From UBA1724 sp963632245 (GTDB lineage: Bacteria > Verrucomicrobiota > Lentisphaeria > Oligosphaerales > Oligosphaeraceae): a stretch of DNA of 7,435 nucleotides. Positions 1 through 6,345 of this stretch are shown here, in pieces; the stretch's first letter is position 1, and the number at the start of each line of letters is the position of its first letter. The DNA is taken from positions 1 through 7,435 of the forward strand of contig CAVGTF010000113.1 in assembly GCA_963632245.1 (NCBI GenBank), given 5' to 3'. The notes under the pieces are model-generated. The model was not told the origin of the DNA. It made no database searches and saw only the letters and a program-made list of their open reading frames with translations. A program made the position numbers and the translations under genes.

Positions 1-2
1 AG

Positions 3-833
3 CTAGAGCAGGGCATGCTTGGGGACGGTGTGCGCACGGAGACACAACACCTCCCTGAGGATTTGGAGAAGACCTCTCTGGTCTATCAGTTGGAACAGAT
101 CCTCCAGGGAGCCGACGCCGCTCTGAAGAAGGCAGAGGATATCGTCAAGACGGGAACTGTGGATCAGGCTATCCTCGTGGTTGCACAGAATCAACTTCAG
201 ACCGCAGCAAGCTATTTGACGCAGGTTTGGACTACGGATTGCGATAAGATCCCCGCTTATGTGAAACGCGCTGAGGAGACGCAGAAGAAGATTGGACAGG
301 TGGGAGACGAAGTTACAAGGCTCTCTTCTAAGCCCAGCTATGAAAAGATCATTGCGATTGTGAAAGAAATTGACGATATCAATGGTAGGGGCAAAGAGAT
401 TAGGGAGGATTCTCCTGATAAGTTTTACACCCTTTTGATAAAGGATCTGGATAAGAAACTGGAGGAGATTGTGAAGCTAGAATCCGAGATCCGGAATGAG
501 GCAAATCTGAAGGAGATTGCGGAAAAGAAGAAGTATGTTGTTGAGATTTATAAGGAGATTAGCAACAAGCGCTTTGAGGCGTATAATGAGTGGGCAAAAA
601 TTAAAATTAGCTATTGCTGGGATAATAAGTATAATGGTATTCATTGGGATGAACATTATGCTGAAATATTTGAGAAATACTTGGTTAAGATTCATCCTGG
701 TTTGCTGAACCCTGAAGTTAGGTTGTTTTATGATCTTGTTTCGGAAAATTTTATTGAACAAAGTGATGGAATGGGAATGAAACTTCGTATTTTAAAAGCC
801 AAAACGCGCTGGACTACCTTGGAGGACTTCTAA
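3..833 (+). CDS. Hypothetical coiled-coil-rich protein, 5' end outside the window
   Basis: The frame is open from the first complete codon at base 3, so the gene probably starts upstream; 276 residues are visible. The first in-frame ATG is at 15 with only a weak AGGG close before it, and the protein there reads like mid-protein helix, so I treat the gene as 5'-partial. It is strongly helical and charged: heptad-like stretches run from about visible residue 30 to 195, with many Lys/Glu/Ile/Leu repeats. The last 80 residues are richer in aromatics (Trp, Tyr, Phe, His) and look like a small globular tail. No signal peptide, catalytic motif or membrane segment is visible in this part. I do not recognise the family. 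The stop TAA lies two bases before the next ATG, so it should be co-translated with the nuclease-like gene. Bases 541-780 are about 33% GC by my count, far below the rest of the window. Confidence 0.75.
   Translation, partial: LEQGMLGDGVRTETQHLPEDLEKTSLVYQLEQILQGADAALKKAEDIVKTGTVDQAILVVAQNQLQTAASYLTQVWTTDCDKIPAYVKRAEETQKKIGQVGDEVTRLSSKPSYEKIIAIVKEIDDINGRGKEIREDSPDKFYTLLIKDLDKKLEEIVKLESEIRNEANLKEIAEKKKYVVEIYKEISNKRFEAYNEWAKIKISYCWDNKYNGIHWDEHYAEIFEKYLVKIHPGLLNPEVRLFYDLVSENFIEQSDGMGMKLRILKAKTRWTTLEDF
821..825 (+). promoter_or_regulatory. Shine-Dalgarno for the nuclease-like gene
   Basis: GGAGG lies inside the last codons of the upstream gene, ten bases before the ATG at 836. It fixes this start and implies translational coupling, because the upstream TAA at 831-833 falls between the site and the start codon. 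Confidence 0.6.
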
Positions 834-835
834 GC

Positions 836-2587
836 ATGTGGAAGCTCAGTGCATGTTTGGCGACTTGGTCGCTTTTCTTCGCGTTGGCTGGATCCGTGGT
901 CGGGGAATCCACAGATTCTAGGGTGGCGACAGGCGTTGTTGGCGCTTCCTCGGTTAGTGCAGTTTCTGTCCTGAATCGGATGGATGTCGCCTTTTCTCGC
1001 GGTGTCGTCTGCGGGGCGAATGGCATTAGGGGAGAGTTTGGCGAGAGGCTGGCAGGCAGGGTTGTGTCTAAACAGTTGGCCGAGAGTGGAAATTGGCTTT
1101 CCATTGGCGGTGGCGCAATGAAGTTCGGTCAGAAAAATGGCCTGGACCTCATTTACGTAAAATTTGATTCCCAGGGCAATCCCTGTGGACTCATGACGGC
1201 GGAGGTGAAGTGGAATACGAGCCGGGGAGGAGTAAATGTAGATGGATCGGTACAGGGGACCAAGGACTACAACGCAGCTCGTCTTGTTCCGCTGGCAAAG
1301 CGTTATCAGGAGTGCGCAACGACCGTACAGCAGTGTAAGAGGATGCCGTCCGGTATTAAGGGCGACAACAAGTTGGCTGTTCGCATGAAGAATGGCCAGG
1401 ATAGGTTTGTATGGCGTAGGGAAGGCGTATGGTATGCGGATTGCGATCCCAGTGAGCTCGCTGAAGTGAAGAGCCAAATGCAGAAAACCGGTGCGTATGT
1501 GGCGAAGCGCGCGGCTACCGGAGACTACAGGCGGCGTTGGATTCGGGTGAGCCCAGATGGAGATGACATTGTCATCACTTTTAAATACGCAAACGGTCTA
1601 GATAAGGGCTTGAGTGAAGCCAATTTGAATCTTGTGAAAAGAGTTGGAGAGGATGGTGTGCTGCGCCTGAAGAATGCCCTTAAGGGACCTATGCCGGCGG
1701 ATATGAAGGAGTGGATTGCTGACAAAATAGGGAAAAAGTTCCCGGGACTCTCGAAGGAGGATGTCAATTCCCTGGCGGACGAGGTGCGATCCATGAAGGT
1801 TGAGGATGCCCTGCGTCGCCACAACATTCGTAAGGTCGTTTTGAAGGGGGCTTTGGCGGCAACTGCGGTAAGCATGGTGTTCGACCTTGGATTCCAGGTG
1901 CTTTCGGGAGAGCCTATTAATTGGGGGCAAACCGCAATCACTGGCGCATCAGGACTCGCCTCTTATGGAACCGGAGTGTGGTTGACTCATGCCCTGATGA
2001 AATCTCCTCTGATGGCACAATTGGCGAAGAGCTTGAATTGCTCAACACGCGTCTTCTCCTCTGTGGCCTCTTCTTTTGGCGCAGGTGCGGTGTTCTCAGT
2101 TGCATATTCCACTTTTATGTACTTTGCAGGGTATATGGATGCTACCACAGCTATGCGGACTGCGGTCGCTGGCGTTGTGGGGGCTGGCGTAAGTGCCGTC
2201 GCTACGACAGGCGCTATGGCTGCAGTGGGTGCCTACGGAACGGCAAGCACGGGGACTGCCATTGCGTCTTTGAGCGGAGCTGCGGCTCAGAATGCTATTT
2301 TGGCGTGGTTCGGAGGCGGAGCGGCCGCTGCCGGAGGAGGCGGCACTGCAGCGGGAGCGGTGGTGCTCACCGCCGGGGCGGCTATTGTGGCCATCGCTGC
2401 AACGGCTGTAGTTATGTATGGGTTCCAGCTTTGGGATGCTCATCAAAATGCCAAAGACATCTCCGATTTGAGCGCCTTTCTGGACAGTAAAGGGCACGAA
2501 GATGTGTATTGGTATAACATGGAGGGGCCCTACGCTCGCTTCCCGCTATGTAAAAAGGACGATGCTTTTAATGTGATAGTTGCATAA
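836..2587 (+). CDS. Exported PD-(D/E)XK nuclease-like protein with glycine-rich membrane region
   Basis: This 583-residue protein is multidomain. Residues 1-24 look like a Sec signal peptide (basic K3, hydrophobic core, likely cut near VVG/ES). Residues about 65-155 fit a PD-(D/E)XK fold as used in restriction-like and toxin nucleases: helix with E70, D104 in GLDLIYV, then E123-V-K125 followed by N127-T-S and Q140-G. This order resembles the EvKyNtSqLg...Q pattern I remember from toxin-like nucleases. Residues 160-330 are unassigned, charged and Cys-containing. Residues about 335-533 hold several hydrophobic, small-residue segments (336-356, 365-389, 406-433, 438-466, 483-530), including GTASTGTAIASLSGAAA at 468-484, a motif I recall from many glycine-zipper membrane proteins. 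The last 50 residues are soluble-looking. The start is supported by GGAGG at 821-825, ten bases before the ATG. It is coupled to the gene upstream and followed by a lipoprotein gene 33 bases downstream. Role as a secreted or membrane-inserting nuclease toxin or defence effector is inference. Confidence 0.85.
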   Translation: MWKLSACLATWSLFFALAGSVVGESTDSRVATGVVGASSVSAVSVLNRMDVAFSRGVVCGANGIRGEFGERLAGRVVSKQLAESGNWLSIGGGAMKFGQKNGLDLIYVKFDSQGNPCGLMTAEVKWNTSRGGVNVDGSVQGTKDYNAARLVPLAKRYQECATTVQQCKRMPSGIKGDNKLAVRMKNGQDRFVWRREGVWYADCDPSELAEVKSQMQKTGAYVAKRAATGDYRRRWIRVSPDGDDIVITFKYANGLDKGLSEANLNLVKRVGEDGVLRLKNALKGPMPADMKEWIADKIGKKFPGLSKEDVNSLADEVRSMKVEDALRRHNIRKVVLKGALAATAVSMVFDLGFQVLSGEPINWGQTAITGASGLASYGTGVWLTHALMKSPLMAQLAKSLNCSTRVFSSVASSFGAGAVFSVAYSTFMYFAGYMDATTAMRTAVAGVVGAGVSAVATTGAMAAVGAYGTASTGTAIASLSGAAAQNAILAWFGGGAAAAGGGGTAAGAVVLTAGAAIVAIAATAVVMYGFQLWDAHQNAKDISDLSAFLDSKGHEDVYWYNMEGPYARFPLCKKDDAFNVIVA

Positions 2588-2620
2588 GCGTTTGTTCAAG
2601 AACAACTACGGAGTCTTACA

Positions 2621-3166
2621 ATGGATCGTTTCAGTCGTTTCTTTCTCTTGTTGATGGTTTGTGTGGGTTTGGTGGGAGTTTGGGGATGTGCGGACTCACA
2701 GGCCGATCAGCGTAAGGGGTTGCATGAACAACAGGCCGCAGCCCAGCGGAGGGCCTGGCATGACTCGATTGTGGTGGTCTTGATGCAGGATTGGTATGCA
2801 CGCGAGGATGCCTGGACGTTAGCGGGCACTTCGGAAAAGCTCGAGAAGATCGATCTCTCCGGTTGCCCCGAGGACTTTCAGACGGTTTACCGCGCCTACC
2901 AGGATGCCTGGAAGACGAAGGGCGAATTGGTCAAGAAGGCAACAAAGGGCGCTGCGATCGGAGCTTTGGTTTGTGGTGTTTTACTTGATCCCTTTGCCGG
3001 CGCTGTTGCGGGTGGTGCCGTGGGTGGTGCTTGGTCTGATGAGCAGAAGGAGGCGTTGGCGCAGATCGAGGAATCCTGGCAGAGGGTGGTCACCGTGGGG
3101 GCAAATTACGATGTCGATGCCAAGGCGCTCTATGCCAGGCTTCAGGAACAGAAGGAGAAACGCTAG
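2621..3166 (+). CDS. Small lipoprotein with glycine-zipper segment
   Basis: The 181-residue product starts with a lipoprotein signal peptide: basic N-terminus (R3, R6), hydrophobic core, and a lipobox-like GVWGC with the acylated Cys at 23. Trp at -2 is unusual but the rest fits. Mature residues 24-100 are helical and polar, with a SGCPEDF block at 80-86 followed by a helix ending QDAWKTKG; I recall similar Cys-Pro-x-Asp-Phe blocks in small glycine-zipper lipoproteins. Residues 107-137 form a glycine zipper (repeated GxxxG/AxxxG with A/G/V), able to insert in or lie on a membrane. Residues 139-181 are an amphipathic charged helix. GGAG at 2610-2613, seven bases before the ATG, supports the start. 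It is the last gene of the unit and ends 28 bases before a strong terminator. It may anchor, assist or neutralise the preceding exported protein; that is inference from position and the shared glycine-rich character. Confidence 0.82.
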   Translation: MDRFSRFFLLLMVCVGLVGVWGCADSQADQRKGLHEQQAAAQRRAWHDSIVVVLMQDWYAREDAWTLAGTSEKLEKIDLSGCPEDFQTVYRAYQDAWKTKGELVKKATKGAAIGALVCGVLLDPFAGAVAGGAVGGAWSDEQKEALAQIEESWQRVVTVGANYDVDAKALYARLQEQKEKR

Positions 3167-3194
3167 CGCGTAGCTCGCGATCGAGCGTCTCCAT

Positions 3195-3231
3195 GGCCGG
3201 TTCCGCTGGTATGTAGCGGGGCCGGCCTTTT
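3195..3231 (+). terminator. Rho-independent terminator of the three-gene unit
   Basis: A 13-base left arm (3195-3207) pairs fully with 3215-3227 around a 7-base loop. Eleven pairs are Watson-Crick and two are G-T wobbles. The stem is followed directly by TTTT. It closes transcription after the lipoprotein gene and separates the unit from the Fic gene. Confidence 0.85.
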
Positions 3232-3289
3232 GCGTTTGAGGAGGGAATCAGGAGGGCGATGGAATTCTGATTGGGTGTAACAAGATTTA

Positions 3290-3342
3290 TTGAATTTTCT
3301 GAAATTATAACTATTTTATGCATGAAGGCTGTGTTATATAAC
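3290..3342 (+). promoter_or_regulatory. Probable promoter region of the Fic gene
   Basis: The 100 bases before the Fic ATG are only about 25% GC. One possible sigma70 pair is TTGAAT (3290-3295) and TATTTT (3312-3317), 16 bases apart. A second possible -10 is TATAAC (3337-3342), which lies within the perfect palindrome GTTATATAAC (3333-3342). That palindrome could be an operator, but a 10-base palindrome is expected several times by chance in this window. The exact start of transcription is not decided. Confidence 0.35.
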
Positions 3343-3370
3343 TTTTTTATAAACTTTGTAAGGATTCTGT

Positions 3371-4873
3371 ATGGAGACTCTCGGGTATCGGTATTTGGTT
3401 GAGGAATATCGATTGGATGTGTTGTCGCTGCCAGTCTGGTGTGTATTAGGGGAGGGGCGTGTTGTGGAGGAGGTCTCGATGGGGGAGGGCGTGGAGCGTC
3501 GATTCCCGATGCGTTACCGAACGGACGGGACTTGGCAGGGCCATTTGCTCTTTGCCATCAAGCATGAGGGTGTGAATATGGAGGTGCTGCGGGCGCTCTT
3601 TCCGTTGCTTGATGCGGGCGAGTTGTCGGCGTTGGTGGCATCGTCCCCCCATGGCGTGTATCTGCGCCGCCTCTGGTTCCTCTATGAATTCCTGATGGGA
3701 CGGGAGCTCTCTGTGCCTGCGCTGAAGACTGGAAACTACGACCGCGTTTTGTCTCCGGAGGAGTGCCTCTGCCTGGATGACGACCATTCCTGGAAGGCGC
3801 GCCGACAGCGCCTGTTGTGCAATCTTCCGGGGGACGCGCAGTTCTGTCCTGTGGTTCGCCTGACCTCCCGTATCCGGGAGTCTCTCGCCAAGGACCTCGG
3901 CGCGCGAGTTCGGAAGGCGGTAGGGGGCTATTCTGAGGGATTGGTCGACCGTGCGAACGACTACCTCTACCTAAAGGAGACCAAGTCGTCCTACGCCATT
4001 GAACGCCAGACGCCCTCCCAAAAGCGTGCGGCGGTTTTCATGGACGTCCTGCGGGAGGCAGGCAGGGAGGCGCTGAACAAGTCGCTACTTTTGCGGGTGC
4101 ATAATGCCATTGTGGACGAGCGGTATGCGGAGAGCGACTATCGCTCCGACCAGGTCTATGTGGGACAGACCCTCGCCCCTGGACATGAACTGGCGCATTT
4201 CGTGGGAATGAAGCCCGGCGATCTTTCGTCTTTCATGGAGGCCTATCTGGAGACCGCAGAGCGGCTCCTGGATTCTAATTGCGATGCCGTCATTGTCGCG
4301 GCGGTCCTCTCCTTCGCTTTTGTATTCGTCCATCCCTTCGACGATGGCAATGGCCGGCTCCATCGGTACCTCATGCACCATGTCCTGAATGCCATGGAAT
4401 TCTGTCCGAAGAATGTGGTTTTCCCGGTCTCGGCATTGCTCCATAAGGACGAGGCATTCTACAATTCCATGCTGGAGGACTTCTCCCGAAGGCTCATGAC
4501 CCATGTGGAATACCGCCTCGCCGCAGACGGCACGATGACCGTGGAAAACGAGACGGTGGACTTCTATCGATATATCGATTTCACCCGCATTGTGGAGGAG
4601 TTCTTTGTCGCGGTGGAGCGGACGTTGGAGAACGAGCTGGTTCCCGAGCTGGAGGAGCTTTCACGCTGGGAGAGGGCACGCATCCTCATGGGGAAAATCG
4701 TGGATATGCCCGACAGGAGGCTGGCGCTGTTCGTTCTCTTCGTTCGCCAAAATCAGGGAACCCTCCCCAAAAGCCGCCGCGAATTCTTTGCCGAACTCTC
4801 CGACGAGGAAATCGCCGCCCTGGAACGGGTGGTCCAAAAGACCCTTATGCCGGATCGCCTGGGGAAGGGGTAG
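3371..4873 (+). CDS. Fic family protein (probable AMP-transferase), self-inhibited type
   Basis: Fic enzymes usually transfer AMP from ATP to a hydroxyl side chain of a target protein. This 500-residue protein carries the full core motif HPFDDGNGRLHR at 321-332, with catalytic His321, acidic D325, the GNG anion hole and Arg332. The flap-like region is near 258-278 (DQVYVG...HFVG). An inhibitory-helix motif of the (S/T)xxxE(G/N) type lies upstream at 207-212 (SYAIER), giving inhibitory Glu211 but Arg instead of Gly/Asn after it. N-terminal residues 1-165 match a domain I remember in a long Fic subfamily: an Arg-Trp/Leu-Trp-Phe-Leu-Tyr-Glu block near 99-106, GNYD at 121-124 and NLPGDAQFCPVVR at 151-163. 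The C-terminal 150 residues are helical and end in a small DNA-binding-like or regulatory segment (LPKSRREFFAELSDEEI). AAGGA at 3360-3364, six bases upstream, supports the ATG. It has its own promoter region and no partner antitoxin gene. The target is unknown. Confidence 0.93.
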   Translation: METLGYRYLVEEYRLDVLSLPVWCVLGEGRVVEEVSMGEGVERRFPMRYRTDGTWQGHLLFAIKHEGVNMEVLRALFPLLDAGELSALVASSPHGVYLRRLWFLYEFLMGRELSVPALKTGNYDRVLSPEECLCLDDDHSWKARRQRLLCNLPGDAQFCPVVRLTSRIRESLAKDLGARVRKAVGGYSEGLVDRANDYLYLKETKSSYAIERQTPSQKRAAVFMDVLREAGREALNKSLLLRVHNAIVDERYAESDYRSDQVYVGQTLAPGHELAHFVGMKPGDLSSFMEAYLETAERLLDSNCDAVIVAAVLSFAFVFVHPFDDGNGRLHRYLMHHVLNAMEFCPKNVVFPVSALLHKDEAFYNSMLEDFSRRLMTHVEYRLAADGTMTVENETVDFYRYIDFTRIVEEFFVAVERTLENELVPELEELSRWERARILMGKIVDMPDRRLALFVLFVRQNQGTLPKSRREFFAELSDEEIAALERVVQKTLMPDRLGKG

Positions 4874-4926
4874 GATGATTGTATGGGGGGGAGGGGGAGG
4901 AATAATAATATTTTTTATGCAGATAT

Positions 4927-4958
4927 TTTACATGTAGAATTAAAAATCGGGGTATAGT
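4927..4958 (+). promoter_or_regulatory. Possible promoter of the ATPase-TOPRIM operon
   Basis: TATAGT (4953-4958) is a good -10 match, about 30 bases upstream of the ATG, in an AT-rich stretch. The best -35 look-alike, TTTACA (4927-4932), is 20 bases away, which is long, so the -35 is uncertain. No hairpin terminator separates the Fic gene from this point, so read-through from Fic is also possible. Confidence 0.35.
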
Positions 4959-4973
4959 ATGGGTGAAGTCCAC

Positions 4974-4980
4974 AAGGAGG
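4974..4980 (+). promoter_or_regulatory. Perfect Shine-Dalgarno of the ATPase gene
   Basis: AAGGAGG nine bases before the ATG at 4990 is the strongest ribosome site in the window. It suggests the ATPase is translated more strongly than the TOPRIM-like partner downstream. Confidence 0.7.
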
Positions 4981-4989
4981 ATATCTTGA

Positions 4990-6297
4990 ATGCTGATCTC
5001 CCTCACCATAGACAACTGTCTCATTTTTGACCAGGTCACGGAGTTTTCGCTCCAGGCCAACATGCAGAGTCGGCGTTTCATCCAGAACATCGCCCCTGCA
5101 GGGAAGCTCCATGTCGTGAAATCCGCCATTGTCATAGGTCCCAACAACTCTGGCAAGACGAATCTCGTGAGAATTTTTGGGTCATTGAAGGGTATGATTT
5201 TGGGCACACAGTCCCGGCTGGAAAAGAACCTGTTTTCTTCTGGGAATATCTGTGGTCTCACATTGGTGTTTTTCCAGGACGACCACGAATATCTCTATGC
5301 CGCAAAATATGATACAGCCGCCTCGGAATACGTGTATGAGCGTTTTGCGGAGGTGCTGCGGGATCGGTATGGCAATCGTAGGGAGGAGATTTGGCTGCTG
5401 CGTGACATTGCTGGCGGTAGATATCGGAGTGGGGACGATCGTCTGATGGAGGTGATGGAGCTGGCTTCCAAGGGAAATCTCTTGATGCATGTGCTGGATA
5501 CATCCCGTTTCCCGACGCTGGAGGCCATCAAGCGGCTCCTGTTTTCATTTGCCGAGAATATCGATGTTATTGACATGAATAACATCCCTCTGGAGAAGAC
5601 GGTAGAGATGATGAAGGTGACGCCGGAGGCACGGCAGAAGATCGCGGAGTTCGTGAAGAGCGCGGATTTGTCTCTTGCGGACTACAGGTATTTGAGCGAG
5701 GACGAGGAGTTTGGAACCGCGTATAGCCCGGAGATTCTTCGGAAACTGTCCGGTGGGCAGGGCGTGCAGGAGATCTCCCTGCGGCAGGGAGATGCCTTCC
5801 GGGACAAGTTGCATTTGGCCTCGGTATACAGAGGCATTCAGGTGCCTAGCGTGCTGTTTGATTCTACGGGGACAAAAAAGCTCGCCGCTCTGGCGAGCTA
5901 TGTTCTGGAGGCCCTGGAGAAGGGACGCCTCTTGGTCATTGATGAGCTGGATAATAGCCTCCATTTCAAGCTGACTCGCGAGATTATCGCGATGTTCAAT
6001 AATGAGATGAATCACGGCGCGCAATTGGTGGCAACGGTGCATGATGTGTCGTTGCTGGATTCACGCACCCTTTTCCGGAAAGAACAGATCTGGTTTTCCC
6101 ACAAGGACGATAGTCATGCATACCTCTATTCCTTGGGGGAATTCAGCGCTGGCGCGGATGGCATCCGTGAAAACACCGATTTGATCGAGAAGTATAAGCG
6201 GGGTGTGCTGGGCGCGCTCCCCAAGCCTGATCTCTTCCATTGCCTTTATGAGGCGAGCCGGCTGCATGAGGTCCGCAGAGACGCAGAGGAGGACTAG
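4990..6297 (+). CDS. AAA15-type ATPase (COG1106-like), probable defence sensor
   Basis: The 435-residue protein is a compact ABC-like/AAA15 ATPase of the OLD-related group used in phage defence. Walker A is GPNNSGKT at 50-57. A signature-like stretch, STGTKKLAAL at 292-301, matches the [ES]SxGT pattern of this group. Walker B is LLVIDEL at 314-320 with D318 and catalytic E319, followed by D321-N-S-L-H. The switch His351 lies in ATVHD. Residues 70-290 form the variable insert, mostly helical, where such proteins usually bind partners or sense triggers. The tail has YKRGVLGALP at 402-411, a typical ending block of this family, so the TAG at 6295-6297 is a natural end. It is the first gene of a two-gene operon with the TOPRIM-like protein 40-50 bases downstream in the same frame. 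Family-level identity is solid; the exact system (AbiL, PARIS-like or another pair) is inference. Confidence 0.9.
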   Translation: MLISLTIDNCLIFDQVTEFSLQANMQSRRFIQNIAPAGKLHVVKSAIVIGPNNSGKTNLVRIFGSLKGMILGTQSRLEKNLFSSGNICGLTLVFFQDDHEYLYAAKYDTAASEYVYERFAEVLRDRYGNRREEIWLLRDIAGGRYRSGDDRLMEVMELASKGNLLMHVLDTSRFPTLEAIKRLLFSFAENIDVIDMNNIPLEKTVEMMKVTPEARQKIAEFVKSADLSLADYRYLSEDEEFGTAYSPEILRKLSGGQGVQEISLRQGDAFRDKLHLASVYRGIQVPSVLFDSTGTKKLAALASYVLEALEKGRLLVIDELDNSLHFKLTREIIAMFNNEMNHGAQLVATVHDVSLLDSRTLFRKEQIWFSHKDDSHAYLYSLGEFSAGADGIRENTDLIEKYKRGVLGALPKPDLFHCLYEASRLHEVRRDAEED

Positions 6298-6326
6298 GAA
6301 TCCATAGGCCGGCCTCCATACCTTTC

Positions 6327-6330
6327 AGGA
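6327..6330 (+). promoter_or_regulatory. Shine-Dalgarno that bears on the TOPRIM gene start
   Basis: AGGA (within AGGAAGA) lies nine bases before an in-frame ATT at 6340 but fifteen bases before the GTG at 6346. The normal spacing therefore favours the ATT as the true start codon, as in the rare infC-type initiation, over the GTG. Confidence 0.45.
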
Positions 6331-6345
6331 AGACACGCCATTTGC

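Noticed and set aside
830..1477. 215-residue antisense frame over the start of the nuclease-like gene
   Set aside because: The + strand gene has a signal peptide, ribosome site and recognisable motif; the antisense reading has none.
1921..2490. 189-residue Cys/Arg/Gly-rich frame inside the nuclease-like gene
   Set aside because: It is an out-of-frame reading of the Gly/Ala-rich codons; its composition is biased and no start signal is seen.
6306..6315. Palindrome AGGCCGGCCT between the ATPase and TOPRIM genes
   Set aside because: No loop to form a hairpin, and 10-base palindromes are expected several times in this window; no supported function.
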